Positions 1-25,898 of a stretch of 64,000 nt of DNA are shown here, in pieces. The stretch is taken from the NCBI RefSeq assembly GCF_900106535.1, contig NZ_FNOH01000003.1, forward strand, positions 434,001 through 498,000, written 5' to 3'. The position numbers and the translations under genes were made by a program. The notes under the pieces are model-generated. The model was not told the origin of the DNA, did not search any database, and saw nothing but the letters and a program-made list of their open reading frames with translations. Source of the DNA: Myxococcus xanthus (lineage in GTDB: Bacteria > Myxococcota > Myxococcia > Myxococcales > Myxococcaceae). How positions within the stretch are numbered: position 1 is the first letter of the stretch; the number at the start of each line of letters is the position of its first letter.

Positions 1-3000
1 GCGCATGCGCTGCGCGACCACGGCGTGGGCCCCGAGTCACTGGTGGGCATCTGCGTCGACCGCAGCGCGGAGCTGGTCGTCTCCATCCTCGGCGTGCTCA
101 AGGCCGGCGGCGCCTATGTGCCGCTGGACCCCGCCAGCCCGAAGGACCGGCTCGCGTTGATTCTGGAGGACGCGGAGGTCGCCGCGCTGGTGACTGAGTC
201 CAGCCGCACCGGCGAGCTTCCCACCCAGCGTGTGCCCACCGTCTTCGTGGACGCGCTCGACTGGAAGGGCGGCCGGCGCGCGCCGAATCCCGAGCCGGCC
301 ATCACGCCGGACAACGCCGCCTACGTCATCTACACTTCTGGTTCGACGGGGCGCCCCAAGGGCGTCGTCGTCACCCACGCCAACGCCACCCGGCTGTTCA
401 CGACGTCGGAGCCGCTCTACGGCTTCGGGCCGGATGACGTCTGGACGCTGTTCCACTCCGCGGCGTTCGACTTCTCCGTCTGGGAGCTCTGGGGGCCGCT
501 GCTGTACGGCGGGCGCCTGGTCGTCGTGCCCCACTGGATGACGCGCGCGCCCGAGGCCTTCGGTGAGCTGATTGCACGTGAGGGCGTGACGGTCCTCAAC
601 CAGACGCCGTCCGCATTCCGAGCGCTGACGCGCGCGCCGTCCATCGCGGATGGCAAGGGCGGCCGCGGCCTCAAGTGGATCATCTTCGGTGGTGAGGCGC
701 TGGACGCGGCGACCGTGCGCCCCTGGTTCGAGCGGTATGGGGACGCCGGGACGCAGCTCATCAACATGTACGGCATCACCGAGACCACGGTGCACGTCAC
801 GTACTACCGGGTGACCGAGGCCGACCTCACCTCCGCCGCGAGCCCCATCGGGCGCCCGCTCCCAGACCTCGAGCTGCACCTGCTCGACGAGCACGGCCAG
901 CCCGTACCGGCCGGCGTTCCGGGGGAGATGTACGTCGGCGGCGCTGGTGTTGCACGCGGCTACCTGAAGCGCCCAGAGCTCACCGCGCAGCGCTTCATCG
1001 AGGACCCGTCTTCGCCGGGCAAGCGGCTCTACCGCTCGGGCGACCTCGCCATCCGCCTTCCGGAGGGCGGCTTCACGTACCTGGGGCGCATCGACGACCA
1101 GGTGAAGATTCGCGGGTTCCGCATCGAGCTGGGTGAAATCCAGTCGGTGCTCGCCACGCACCCGGCGGTCGCGGATGCCTACGTCACCACGCATGAGCGG
1201 AGCGCGGATGACCGCCGCATCGCCGCCTACGTCGTGCCCAGGGACAACGCCGCGGAGACGCTCCTGTCCTCGGATGCGGACGGCGGCGTCGGCGACACGC
1301 ACGTGGGCGAGTGGAAGGCGCTCTACGACGACCTCTATGCACGCTCCGCCAGCGAGCCGCAGTTGGACCCCAGCTTCAACATCGCGGGCTGGGACAGCAG
1401 CTACACCGGCGCACCGCTCAGCGCGGAGGCGATGAAGGAGTGGGTCGACCACACGGTCCACCAGATTCTCGTGCGGAAGCCCCGCCGCGTGCTCGAAATC
1501 GGCTGTGGCACCGGTCTGCTCCTCACGCGGATTGCGCCGTCCACGGAGGCCTACTGGGCCACGGACGTCTCGGGTGTCGTCGTCAACATGCTCCGGGGCA
1601 ACACGGCGAAGTCGGCCGGACTCGAGCATGCGAAGCTCTTCCACTGCGCGGCGGACCAGTTGGACGGCATCGACTTCGGCGACATGCGCTTCGACGCGGT
1701 GATGCTGAACTCGGTGGTCCAGTACTTCCCGAGCGCGGAGTACCTCGCGCAGGCCCTGGAGAAGGCTTCACAGCGGCTGGACACGGGCGGCGTCATCTTC
1801 GTGGGTGACGTACGGAACTTCCGCCTGCTGGAGGCCTTCCACGCGTCCATCATCCTGGCGCAGGCGTCCGGCACGCTCGACCCACAGGTGCTCAAGACCC
1901 GCGTGGCGCAGCGCATGGCGGCGGAAGAGGAGCTGGTGCTCGCCCCGGACTTCTTCTGGGCCCTCAAGCAGCGCATCCCTCGCCTCACCCACGTGGAGAT
2001 TCGCCCGAAGCGGGGCGCGTGCCTGAACGAGCTGACGCGTTTCCGCTACGACGTGCTCATCCACCTGGACACCCCTCCCAGCCCCGCCTCCGACGTGGCC
2101 TGGGGCCCGGGCAACGTGAGCCTGCCCGAGCTCCGCGCCCGGCTGACCCAGGACGGCACCCGGCGTGTCGGCCTGCGTGGCATCCGGAACGCGCGAGTCG
2201 AGGCATCCTTGGACGCCCTGGCGAGCGTGACGGATGGAGCATCCTCGCGGCCCGGTTCCTTCGAGAAGCTCCGTCGGCGTGTGCTGGACCGCGATGCCAC
2301 GACGCCCGCGAGCGATCCGGAGCCTGGCATCGACCCCGAGTCTCTCCACCAGCTCGCGGAGGCCCTGTCCCTCAACGTCGCCCTCGACTGGTCGCGCGGC
2401 GGCGTGGATGGTTCCTTCGACGCGGTCTTCACCCCGGCTGCGAAGTCGGCGCACGGGCCCGTGGCCCTCTTCGGCAGTGCACCGGAAATCGTCGTGGGGG
2501 CACGCCGCGCCAATGACCCGCTCCGGAGCCGGGTGGATCGCCGCCTGGAGAGCGAGCTGCGCAAGCGGACGCAGGCGAGCCTTCCCGAGTACATGGTGCC
2601 CGCGAGCATCATGGTCGTCGACCGGATTCCCCTGACCGAGAACGGCAAGGTCGACCGGCGCGCCCTGCCCGTTCCATCCGTCTCACAGGGCCTGGAGACG
2701 GCCTACGTCGAGCCGCGCAACGGCGAGGAGGAGATCCTGGCCAGCATCTTCGCCGAACTGCTCGGCGCGGAGCGCGTGGGTGTGCACGACAGCTTCTTCG
2801 ACCTGGGCGGCCACTCGTTGCTGGCCACGCAGGTCGTGTCCAGGATTCGCGCCGTACTGGGCGTGGAGATTCCGCTGCGCACGTTCTTCGCGAGCCCCAC
2901 CGTCGCGGGGCTCGTGACGGCCGTCCAACAGCAGCGCCAGCGCCCCGGAGTGGCCGCGGTCGACTTCACCGGGCCCATGGAGCGCCCGGAGCGCATTCCG

Positions 3001-6000
3001 CTGTCTTCCTCCCAGGAGCGGCTGTGGATCGTGGACCGCATCGAGGAGACGCGGGCCCCCATCTACGTCATCCCGCTGGTGCTCCGGCTCCGAGGCCCCC
3101 TCCATCACGAGGCCCTGCGACTGAGCCTGGACGCCATCGTCCAGCGGCACGAAGTGCTCCGCACGTGCTTCCCGGCGGATGGCGCGCAGCCCTTCCAGGT
3201 CATCTCCACGAACGTCACGGCCGAGCTTCCGCCCACTGAGGAGCTGGTCCACCCGGCCGGCGCTTCGGAGGCGGAGCTGCTCGAGCTCATCCAGGTCCAG
3301 GCGGGCTTGGAGGTCTCCCGGCCGTTCGACCTCGAGCGGGGCCCGCTGCTGCGGATGCGCCTCTTCCGCATCTCGGAGTCGGACCATGTGCTGGTCCTCA
3401 CCATGCACCACGTCGTCTCCGACGGCTGGTCCGTGGGCATCCTCGCGCGTGAGCTCGCGGCCGGTTACAACGCGCTGCGCTCGCAGCGTGAGCTGGCCTT
3501 GCCGCCGCTCCAGGTCCAGTACGCGGACTTCGCGCTGTGGCAGCGGCAGCTCTTGCGGGACGGTGCGCTCGCGGAGTCCATCGAAGCGCACAAGCAACGC
3601 CTGACGGGGGCGCCCACGTCCCTCAACCTCCCCAGCGACCGGCCCCGGCCGGAGACGCCGACGTACCGGGGTGGCGTGGTCCGCTTCGACGTGGACCGTT
3701 CCCTCACGGCGCGCCTGAAGGAGCTGAGCCGCCGGGAAGGCGCCACGCTGTATATGACGCTGCTGGCGGCCTTCACCGCCTACCTGTCACGGCTGAGTGG
3801 CCAGAAGGACCTCATCATCGGCTCGCCGGTGGCGAACCGGAATCGCGCGGCGGCGGAGCCGCTGATTGGCTTCTTCGTCAATACGCTCGCGCTCCGGATG
3901 GACCTGTCCGGCGACCCTAGCTTCCTGGAATTGCTGTCGCGCGTCCGGCGCACGGCGCTGGACGCCTACGCGGACCAGGACGTGCCGTTCGAGAAGCTGG
4001 TGGAGGTGGTCGCGCCCGAGCGGAGCCTCAGCCGCCAGCCCCTGGTCCAGGTGATGTTCGCGCTCCAGAACGCACCGTTCTCACCGCCCGCGCTGGACGG
4101 GCTCGACGTGCAACTGCTCGACCTGGACAGCGTCACCGCCAAGTTCGACCTGACGCTGTCCATGCAGGAATCCGCGGATGGCCTCTCCGGCCTGCTCGAG
4201 TTCAGCGCGGACCTGTTCGACCGCGAGCGCATCGAGCGGATGGCCGAGCACCTCGTCGTCATGCTCCGCGAAGCGGTGCAGGCTCCAGAGCGCCGGGTGC
4301 CCGCGTTCGCGCTACTGGGTGCGAACGAAGCCAGCCTGGTGGCGAAGTGGGAGCAAGGCCCCAGTGCCCCGCTCGCGCCCGGCTCGGTGATGGAGCTGTT
4401 CCAGGCGCAGGTCGCGCGCGCACCGGAGGCCATTGCCCTGGAGCATGGCGACGTCCGCCTGAGCTACGGCGAGCTCGACCTGCGGGCGACGCGCCTTGCC
4501 CGGCACCTGGTTTCGTTGGGCTTCGGACGGGAGAAGCGGGCCGCCATCTGCCTGCCGAAGTCGGTGGACTTCATCACCTGCATCCTGGGCGTGTGGAAGG
4601 CCGGCGGCGCGTATGTCCCGCTCGACCCGGAGTACCCCCAGGCGCGCCTGGGCCACATGCTGGACGACTCGGGCGCGGAGGTGCTGCTCACGGAGCGCGC
4701 CCTGGGCGAGCGGCCGGGCTTCCAGGGCCAGACGCTGTGGATGGATGAGCCCCTGCCGGAGCACGCCGAGCCGTCCACCCTCCCGTTCCCCGACGCGGAC
4801 TCCGCCGCCTACGTCATCTACACCTCGGGTTCCACCGGGAAGCCGAAGGGCGCGGTGCTGGAACACCGGGGCGTGGCGAACCTCGCCGTGGCCTCGGCCC
4901 CGCTCTTCGGTCTCGGACCGGACAGTCGGCTCCTCCAGGCGGCGTCGCTGTCCTTCGACGTATCCGTCTGGGACATCGTGATGGCGTTCGCCAGCGGCGC
5001 CCGGCTGGTGCTGCCCACCGATGAGACCGCGCGCGTGGGCGAGGCCCTGGCCACGGTGCTCACGGAGAAGCACATCACCCAGGTGGTGCTGTCACCCTCC
5101 GCGCTCGCGACGCTGCCGGAGGGTGCCTATCCCGATCTCCGCGTGCTCATCACGGCCGGAGAAGCGCTCCCCGCGGAGCTCGTGAAGAAGTGGGTGACGG
5201 ACACCCGTCGCTTCGTCAACGCGTATGGTCCGACGGAGACGACGGTCATCGCGACGGTCGCCGAGCTCAAGAAGGGCGACACGGGCGTTCCGTCTATCGG
5301 CCGGCCCCTGCCAGGGCTCGTGGCGCGCATCCTCGACGCCGACCAGCGGCAGGTCCCCATCGGGGTTCCCGGCGAGCTGTACGTGGGCGGTGTGGCGCTC
5401 GCGCGCGGGTACCACGGACTCGACGAGCTCACCCGGACGCGCTTCATCCCGGACCCGTACTCCGACGCTCCGAACGCCCGGCTCTACCGAACCGGCGATC
5501 TCACGCGCTGGAGTGCCGACGGCAGCATCGACTTCCTGGGCCGCATCGACGACCAGGTGAAGCTGCGCGGCTACCGCATCGAACTGGGTGAGGTGGAAAC
5601 CGTCGTCGACAGCCACCCCGAGGTCCAGCGGTCGGTCATCACGGTCCACCAGGGGCAGCTCGCGGCCTATGCCGTGGGCCGTCCGGGCACGTCGCTGACG
5701 ATTCAGTCCCTGCGCGACCATGCCATGGGCCTGCTTCCGAACTACATGGTGCCGGCGCACTTCGTCGTGCTGGAAACCTTCCCGCTGACGCCCAGCGGCA
5801 AGGTGGACCGCAAGAAGCTTCCGGACCCCGTGCAGGCCCAGGCGCCCGCCGCCTTCGCCGATGCGCGGACGCGGGAGGAGCAGATCCTGTCCAGCATCTG
5901 GGCCACCGTCTTGAAGAAGGAGTCCGTGGGCATCCACGACAACTTCTTCGCGCTCGGCGGCGACTCCATCCTCGGGCTGCAGATCATCTCCCGCGCCACC

Positions 6001-7520
6001 CAGCAGGGCCTGCGGCTGCGTCCGCGCCAACTGTTCGAGCACCAGACCATCGCCGACCTGGCGCGCGTGGCCTCCAGCACCCAGGTCATCAACGCCGAGC
6101 AGGGGCTCGTGACGGGCAGCGCGCCCCTCACGCCCATCCAGCATTGGTTCTTCGACCAGAACCGCGCCGGGCCGCAGCACTTCAACATGGCGGTGATGCT
6201 CGACGTGGAGCCAGGAATCGACCTGGCCGCGCTTCGCGGCGCGCTCGAAGCGGTGGAGCGCCACCACGACGCGCTCCGCTTCCGCTACCGCAAGGACGGT
6301 GACGGCTGGACCCAGTTCCACGCGGAAGAGGCGGCGCTGACTGGCATTCCCCTGGACACGCTGGACGTGGACGGGAGCGAGCACGTGGAAGAGGCGCTCG
6401 CCGACCTCCACGAGTCCCTGGACCTGGAGCAGGGCCCGCTCATGCGCGCCGCCCTGCTGCGGCTGGGTGGGGACTCCGCGCGGCTCGCGCTGGTGGCCCA
6501 CCACCTGGTGGTGGACGCCGTGTCGTGGGGAATCATCATCGAGGACCTGCTGACGGCGTACAGCCAACTGTCGAATGGCCAGGAGGTCGGCCTCCCGCCG
6601 AAGACGACGTCCTTCCAGCACTGGGCGAAGCGGCTCGAAGCGTATGCGGCGACGCCCAACGCCCGGGCCGAGCTCGACGCCTGGCTCGCCACCGCGCAGC
6701 GGGATGACTCGCAGGACCTGCCGCTGAACGACCCCCACGCCCCGGACACGGTGAGCGACGCGGGCACGCTCGTCACGTGGCTGGAGGCGGAGGAAACCCA
6801 GCTCCTGCTGAACGAGGTCCCGACGGCGTACGACGTCAAGGTCAACGAGGCCCTGATTGCCGCGCTCGCCCGGACGCTCACGGGTTGGTCCGGCAACAGC
6901 ACTGTCCGAATCGACCTGGAAGGCCATGGACGCGAGTTCCTGTTCGAGGACGTGGACCTGAGCCGCACGGTGGGTTGGTTCACCGCGCTCTTCCCGCTCC
7001 GCCTGCACGTGGGTGCCCGGGAAGGCGTGCGTGAGACGCTGGCCCGCGCGAAGGACGCGCTGCGCCGGACGCCTCGGGGCGGCATCGGCTACGGCGTGCT
7101 CCGTGCGCTGTCGCCGGATGCGTCGATTCGTTCGAGGCTCGGCGCGATTCCGAACGCGGGCATCGTCTTCAACTACCTGGGACAGATGGGCGCCGTGCCG
7201 ACGCAGGGTGTGGTGCGAGGCCGCGCCAAGGAGGGACTGGGCCTGCTGCACGCGCCTGGCGCCACCCGGCCCCACCGCATCGAGCTCAACGCCGTGGTCG
7301 AAGCGGGTCAGCGTCTCCGCCTCGACTGGACCTTCGGCGCCAAGGTCTTCCACAAGGAGACCATCGAGCGGCTGAACGCGGAGTTCCACGCCAACGTGCG
7401 AGCGATGATTCGCGAGCGCGCGGAGCCCGCCGCGGCGGTCCGGGTGGCGTCTGACTTCCCGGCGGCGCGTCTGAGTGCCAAGGATTTGAAGCGCGTGCTC
7501 ACGCTGACCAAGAAGCCGCG

Positions 7521-7524
<4 letters not shown>
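1..7524 (+). CDS. mchB: Non-ribosomal peptide synthetase, MchB-like, 5'-truncated by window (A-NMT-PCP-C-A-PCP-E)
   Basis: The frame is open from base 1, so the start lies upstream; the GTG at 25 is internal to an adenylation domain. Domain order by fragment residue: A1 1-395 with an N-methyltransferase inserted after A8 (about 415-850, SAM motif LEIGCGTG) and A10 near 865-890; PCP1 (GGHSL, ~937); C (HHVVSDG, ~1137); A2 1463-1940; PCP2 (GGDSI, ~1986, the form common before E); E (HHLVVDA, ~2167). A1 pocket residues read D-F-W-N-I-G-M-V-H, the classic Thr code, so N-methyl-threonine is predicted. A2 reads D-V-W-V-I-A-A-V-I, nearly the same as module 5, and its product is epimerised to D. The order matches MchB of myxochromide A synthetase, where residue 2 is alanine as I recall; the alanine assignment is inference. 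The stop overlaps the next start by ATGA. Confidence 0.9.
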
Positions 7525-20950
<13,426 letters not shown>

Positions 20951-20954
<4 letters not shown>

Positions 20955-21415
20955 ACGTCCACAACGTCCTGAAGCTCCTGCACCTCATCGCCGTCGTGGT
21001 GTTCCTGGGCGACATCGTCGTGACGGCCGTGTGGCGGTTGCTCGCGGACAGGACGCGCGAGCCCCGGGTGATTGTCTATGCCCTGCGGCTGGTGCAGTTC
21101 ACCGACAAGTACCTGCTGGTGCCAAGCGTCTTCGCGCTCGCCGCCACCGGCATGCTGCGCGCGCACCTCCAGGACATCCCCCTGTGGACGAACCCGGCGC
21201 TCGCCGCGGGACAGGTCTGCTTCATGCTGTGCGGCATCGTCTGGCAGCTCACGCTGCGCCCCATCCAGGCGCGTCAGTTGGCCATGGCCGAGGCTTTCGG
21301 CGACACCGGGGCCTCGTTCGACGACTACCTGCTGCTCACGCAGAAGTGGTTCCGCTGGGGCATCCTGGCCATGGCCCTCGCCTTCGGCTCCATGGCGCTG
21401 ATGGTCCTCCACTGA
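20951..21415 (+). CDS. DUF2269-like integral membrane protein at the 3' end of the NRPS operon
   Basis: A 154-residue protein starting in an ATGA overlap with the synthetase stop, so it is translationally coupled to the NRPS. Four hydrophobic segments are visible (about residues 5-25, 55-72, 85-103, 132-152). The N-terminal pattern LLHLIAVVVFLGDIVVTA followed by WRLLADRT resembles DUF2269 membrane proteins, whose biochemical role is unknown. Position suggests a link to export, self-protection or membrane handling of the lipopeptide, but this is inference from linkage only. A hairpin lies just downstream at 21423-21455. Confidence 0.75.
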
Positions 21416-21422
21416 CATGCAA

Positions 21423-21455
21423 AAGGGAGCCCGCCCCACTGGCGCGAGCTCCCTT
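21423..21455 (-). terminator. Hairpin terminator between convergent NRPS operon and RNA helicase gene
   Basis: AAGGGAGC pairs with GCTCCCTT around a 17-nt loop. Read on the minus strand the stem is followed by TTTT, so it best serves the helicase gene ending at 21501. It may also stop transcripts leaving the NRPS operon. Confidence 0.55.
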
Positions 21456-21500
21456 CCTGGACTTCACGGCGGGCCGGAGCCGACGCCTGGCCTCAGCCGT

Positions 21501-23006
21501 TCAGAACCACTTGGGCGATGGGCGACGCGGAGGAAGCGGGGAGGCCTCGGGGGCCTTCGCCGGAGCCTGCGCCACCGCGGGACGGCCGCCACCCGAACCC
21601 CTGGAACCGCCCTGGCCACCCCGGCTGGCGTTGCCACCGGAGCCACCCGAGCCCTGCGCCGAGCGGCCACCCTCGGGACGACCCTGCCCACGGCCTCCGC
21701 CGCCAGCGCCACCACGGCCCCCCCGGCGGCGGCGCGAAGCCCCCGCGGAGTGCCCGCCTCCACCACCGTTGCCCGCGGGACGCGGCGTGCCCTGGGGCCG
21801 CCCACCGTTGCCCGAAGGGCGGGCCTCCGGCGCGGCGCCGGACGCATGACTCACGGGACGCGGCGCGGGCTGGCCCGAGCGGTACGGATGGTCCTCCACC
21901 ACGGGCACGTTGCGGCGGATGGTGCGCTCGATGTCGCGCAGGTACGCGCGCTCCTCGGCGTCGCAGAAGGACACAGCGGTGCCACTGGCCCCCGCGCGGC
22001 CGGTGCGGCCAATGCGGTGCACGTACTGCTCCGGCACGTTGGGCAGGTCGTAGTTGACGACGTAGCTCAGCCCGTCGATGTCGATGCCGCGCGCGGCGAT
22101 GTCCGTGGCCACGAGCACGCGGAGCGTCCCGGAGCGGAACTCGTCGAGCGCGCGCTCACGGGCGTTCTGGCTCTTGTTGCCGTGGATGGCCGCCGAGCTG
22201 ACGCCCGCGCCCTCCAACTGCTTCGCCACCCGGTTCGCGCCGTGCTTGGTGCGGGTGAAGACGAGCGCGCGGTGGATGTTGCCTTCCTTCAGCAGGTGCG
22301 TCAGCAGCCCGCGCTTCTGCTCGCGCTCCACGAAGTACACCTGCTGGCTCACCGTCTCCGCGGTGCTGGACGCCGGCGTCACCTCCACGCGGATGGGGTC
22401 CGTGAGGATGCTGCGCGCCAGGTCCACGATGTCCGGGGGCAGCGTGGCGCTGAAGAACAGCGTCTGCCGCTTGGGCGGCAGCGCCTTGATGACGCGCCGC
22501 ACGTCGTGGATGAAGCCCATGTCGAGCATGCGGTCCGCCTCGTCGAGCACGAATACCTCGAGCGAGCGCAGCGACACGAAGCCCTGCTCCATCAGGTCGA
22601 GCAGGCGGCCCGGCGTGGCCACCAGCACATCCACGCCATTGCGCAGCGTCTGGACCTGCGGATTCTGGCCCACGCCACCGAAGATGACGGCGTGACGCAG
22701 GGAAAGCCCCTTGCCGTAGGTCCCGAAGCTGTCACCCACCTGACCCGCCAGTTCGCGCGTGGGCGTCAGGACCAGGCAGCGCACCGGGCGCGCCCCGCCC
22801 GCGGGCGCCTTGGCGGACAGCCGCTGGAGGATGGGCAGCGCGAAGGCCGCCGTCTTGCCCGTGCCCGTCTGGGCCACGCCGAGTACATCCCGCCCGGCCA
22901 GCGCGTGGGGGATGGCCTTCTGCTGGATGGGCGTGGGGGTGGTGTAACCCTCTGCCTTGACGGCGCGCAGGAGGGTGTCGTGAAGCTGAAGATCGTCGAA
23001 AGTCAT
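21501..23006 (-). CDS. rhlE: DEAD-box ATP-dependent RNA helicase, RhlE type, with Gly/Arg-rich tail
   Basis: Start chosen at the ATG opening [13 protein letters not shown] because the canonical Q-motif begins there; longer in-frame starts add a Pro/Arg-rich, non-conserved stretch. The 501-residue protein has all helicase motifs: Q motif ([10 protein letters not shown]), Walker [35 protein letters not shown] and [10 protein letters not shown]. Such enzymes unwind short RNA duplexes in ribosome assembly, RNA decay or cold adaptation. After about residue 380 the sequence becomes a low-complexity tail of Gly, Arg, Ser, Pro and Ala, likely a disordered RNA-binding extension. It is monocistronic, convergent with the NRPS operon, and has a roughly 300-nt upstream gap. 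The exact paralogue cannot be fixed, so the symbol is a family-level label. Confidence 0.93.
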   Translation of the reverse strand: MTFDDLQLHDTLLRAVKAEGYTTPTPIQQKAIPHALAGRDVLGVAQTGTGKTAAFALPILQRLSAKAPAGGARPVRCLVLTPTRELAGQVGDSFGTYGKGLSLRHAVIFGGVGQNPQVQTLRNGVDVLVATPGRLLDLMEQGFVSLRSLEVFVLDEADRMLDMGFIHDVRRVIKALPPKRQTLFFSATLPPDIVDLARSILTDPIRVEVTPASSTAETVSQQVYFVEREQKRGLLTHLLKEGNIHRALVFTRTKHGANRVAKQLEGAGVSSAAIHGNKSQNARERALDEFRSGTLRVLVATDIAARGIDIDGLSYVVNYDLPNVPEQYVHRIGRTGRAGASGTAVSFCDAEERAYLRDIERTIRRNVPVVEDHPYRSGQPAPRPVSHASGAAPEARPSGNGGRPQGTPRPAGNGGGGGHSAGASRRRRGGRGGAGGGGRGQGRPEGGRSAQGSGGSGGNASRGGQGGSRGSGGGRPAVAQAPAKAPEASPLPPRRPSPKWF

Positions 23007-23355
23007 GGGTTCCTGACGTTGAAGTGAGCCCGCCTCCTCCCCAGGGGAGGAAGCCCGCGCAGCGCGCCCAGTCGGACGTATGTCCGGGGCGCCTGGCGGT
23101 GCGCGGTCGGGCCCGGCCGGCCGAACCGCTTTGGGAACGGATGGGAACAGGGGGTCTCCCCTACCCATTCCGGAGAATCGGCGCGGGACCCTGCACTTTC
23201 CCGTCCCGGAAGTCCCGTGAAATCAACGGCTTGCTTTCCGGTTTTGTGGCCCCTGATGGACATTTGTACAGGGTCCAGATCCTTCCAAGTCGAAAGACCC
23301 GGAATGCCCTACAGGCCCCGGGAGCCACTCCTGGCTCCCGGGGCCGCCCTTCACC
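23007..23355. other. Intergenic region: helicase leader and EF-G terminator
   Basis: No protein-like frame is convincing here. It holds a perfect hairpin at 23314-23345 behind the EF-G gene and the presumed promoter and 5' leader of the helicase gene on the minus strand. I could not fix a promoter with confidence. Confidence 0.5.
23314..23345 (-). terminator. Perfect 13-bp hairpin downstream of the EF-G gene
   Basis: GGCCCCGGGAGCC pairs exactly with GGCTCCCGGGGCC around the loop ACTCCT. It lies 10 nt past the EF-G stop. There is no strong U-run, so it may act as a GC-rich terminator or an mRNA 3'-end stabiliser. Confidence 0.6.
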
Positions 23356-25464
23356 TCAGGCACGGGCCTCCGCCGCGTAAGAGGCCTGGAGTGCCTCTGG
23401 CACCGGCTCGTACGCGCCCAGCCGCATGCTGGCCTGGGCCCGGCCCTGGGTGCGGCCGCGCAGCCCGGTGACGTAGCCGAAGAGGCTGGCCATGGGCACC
23501 CGCGCGGAGACGAGCCGCACCACGCCGCGCGCCTCCATGCCCAGCACCCGCCCCCGCCGCGCCGCCAGGTCTCCCAACACCTCGCCGAGGTACTCCTCGG
23601 GCGTGGTGACCTCCACCTCCATCACCGGCTCCAACTGCTGCACGCCCGCCCTGTGCGCCGCCGCCTGGAGCGCCAGGGAGCCCGCCACGGCGAAGGCCTG
23701 GGGCGTGGAGTCACGCACGTGCGTGTCCCCATCCAAGAGCCGCACCTCCACGTCCACCAGCGGCACGCCGTCCCGCACGCCTCGGGCCATGGCCCCGGCC
23801 ACGCCCTTCTCGATGGCGGGCACCAGTTCCTTGGGGATGGTGCCCCCGCGCGTGTCGTCCGTGAAGACGAGCCCCGCGCCACGCGGCGCCGGCCCCACGT
23901 CCAGCACCACGTACGCGTACTGTCCAGGCCCGCCCGACTGGCGGACGTGGCGGTACTCCTGCCGCACCTGGCGCCGGAGTGTGTCGCGCCAGGCCACCTT
24001 TGGCTGGCCCACGCGGGCCTCCACGCCGTGCTCTGTCCTCAAGCGGTCCACCACCACCTCCAGGTGCAGCTCACCCATGCCGGACAGCAGCACCTGGCCG
24101 CTCTCCGGGTCCACGCCCACACGCAGCGACGGGTCCTCCGCCGCCAGCCGGTGCAGGCCGTCCTCCAGCTTCGTCAGCTCCGCGGGCGAGCGCGCCTCCA
24201 CGGCGAGCTGCACCACGGGCTCCATGACGCCCAGCGACTCCAGCACCACGGGCTCCGCCGGGTCGCACAACGTGTCGCCCGTGCGCACGCCTTTCAGGCC
24301 CAGCGCCGCGCAGATGTCTCCCGCATGGACCTCCGCCACTTCTTCGCGGCGGTTGGCGTGCATGAACATCAAGCGCCCCACCCGCTCACGCCGCCCGGTG
24401 GCGGGGTTGAGCAGGACGGTGCCCGCACGCAGCGTGCCCGAGTAGACGCGGAGGAACACGATGCCGCCCACGGCCTTGTCGCTCATGAGCTTGAAGGCCA
24501 GGGCGCAAGGCGGCCCCGAATCGGATACGGGCCGGGACACACGCTCCTCCTTGCCCGGAACAAAGCCCTCCACGGCGGGCATGTCCGACGGCGCGGGGAG
24601 GTAGTTGACGATGGCGTCCAGCAACATCTGCACTCCCTTCTTCTTGAAGGCCGACCCGCACAGCACCGGCACCAGCGTCCGCGCGAGAGCGCCCGAGCGC
24701 AGCGCGCGCTCCAGGTCCTCCGCGGTGATGTCCTCCAATCGCCCGTCCACGAACTTCTCCAGCACGGTGGCGTCTTCGTCCGCGCACGCCTCGATGAGCC
24801 GCAGCCGCTGCGCCTCCACCTCCGCGCGCACGGCCTCCGGAACGGCCTGGCCGTCGACGAAGCTTCCGTCCTCCCCGTCGAACATCACGGCCCGCATGCG
24901 CACCAGATCCACCAGCCCGCGGAACTCCGAGCCCGCGCCCAGGGGCCACTGCACGGCCACCGGCCGCGCGCCCAGCCGCGCCTGGATGGACGCGACGCTC
25001 ATGGCGAAGTCCGCGCCCACCTTGTCCATCTTGTTGATGAAGGCGATGCGCGGCACGTTGTACCGGTCCGCCTGCCGCCACACCGCCTCCGACTGGGGCT
25101 CCACGCCCTGGCTCGCGTCGAAGACGGCGACCGCGCCGTCCAGCACGCGCAGCGAGCGCTCCACTTCGATGGTGAAGTCCACGTGCCCTGGGGTGTCCAG
25201 GACGTTGATGCGGTGGGGCACACCCGCGCCCATCCCCTGCCGGGGTTGCCAGAACGCGGTGGTGGCCGCGGAGGTGATGGTGATGCCGCGCTGCTTCTCC
25301 TGCGGCAGCCAGTCCATCTCCGTGGCTCCGTCGTGCACCTCTCCCACGGAGTGGATGCGACCGGTGAAGAAGAGGACGCGCTCGGTGAGCGTCGTCTTCC
25401 CCGCGTCGATGTGCGCCATGATGCCGATGTTGCGGTACCGCTCGATGCGTGTGTGGCGAGACAT
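23356..25464 (-). CDS. fusA: Translation elongation factor G (stand-alone paralogue)
   Basis: A 702-residue ribosomal translocase GTPase. Start placed at the ATG giving [22 protein letters not shown], the normal EF-G N-terminus; the frame is open 96 nt further but that extension is not EF-G-like. G-motifs are [16 protein letters not shown] and NKMD; the remaining EF-G domains follow (for example [15 protein letters not shown]). It is not next to rpsL, rpsG or tuf, so this is not the str-operon copy; myxobacteria carry more than one EF-G gene and this may be the secondary form. A candidate sigma70-type promoter is about 355 nt upstream, giving an unusually long leader. Confidence 0.93.
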
Positions 25465-25707
25465 GAAGGACTCCCGTTCCCGTCGAGCAGCGAGGCCCGC
25501 GGGTTGAATTGAGGCGCCGGTTGAAATGAAGGGATGACGCCGCGAACGCCTCAGCGGCACACACGCGCGACTCGCCGGAGGGGCACGTCAGGCCCGCTCA
25601 GGGACGCGTGAGGACACACGAGGACGCGGCAAGAGAGAGGGCGGAGCCGGGGCTCACGGCACACGGGAACCAGCCAACCCGCGCGCCGGAGACACCGGTC
25701 CGCCAAC

Positions 25708-25809
25708 TCAAATGTCGAGCAGAACCTCGTGACGGGGGGCGAGGCACACGTCCGCCGCCGGCGCGAACGTGCGCGCACACAGCAGGGCGTTGAAGAAGAC
25801 GGGCCTCAT
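25708..25809 (-). CDS. Possible 33-residue leader ORF upstream of the EF-G gene
   Basis: A short frame opens a few bases downstream of the candidate promoter and would encode MRPVFFNALLCARTF followed by 18 more residues, ending ...EVLLDI. It lies wholly inside the EF-G leader and has no recognised family. No good ribosome binding site was seen. It is offered only because the leader is long; it could be chance. Confidence 0.2.
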   Translation of the reverse strand: MRPVFFNALLCARTFAPAADVCLAPRHEVLLDI

Positions 25810-25818
25810 GATGCGTTT

Positions 25819-25847
25819 GAATTAAAGCACAGACGCCGTGTTGTCAA
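25819..25847 (-). promoter_or_regulatory. Candidate sigma70-type promoter for the EF-G transcript
   Basis: On the minus strand a perfect TTGACA (25842-25847) is followed after 15-17 nt by TTTAAT/TAATTC (25819-25826) in a locally AT-rich patch within very GC-rich DNA. It points toward the EF-G gene. Confidence 0.45.
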
Positions 25848-25898
25848 TCCGGGCACGGGTGCGAACACGCGAGCCCGGAATCACAGACATGCGCGCCG

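Noticed and set aside
21417-23027. Long plus-strand frame opposite the helicase gene
   Set aside because: It is the complement of a clear DEAD-box gene and lacks any conserved motif.
25465-25560. N-terminal extension of EF-G by 32 residues
   Set aside because: The extension is Arg/Ser-rich and unlike EF-G, whose N-terminus begins at [12 protein letters not shown].
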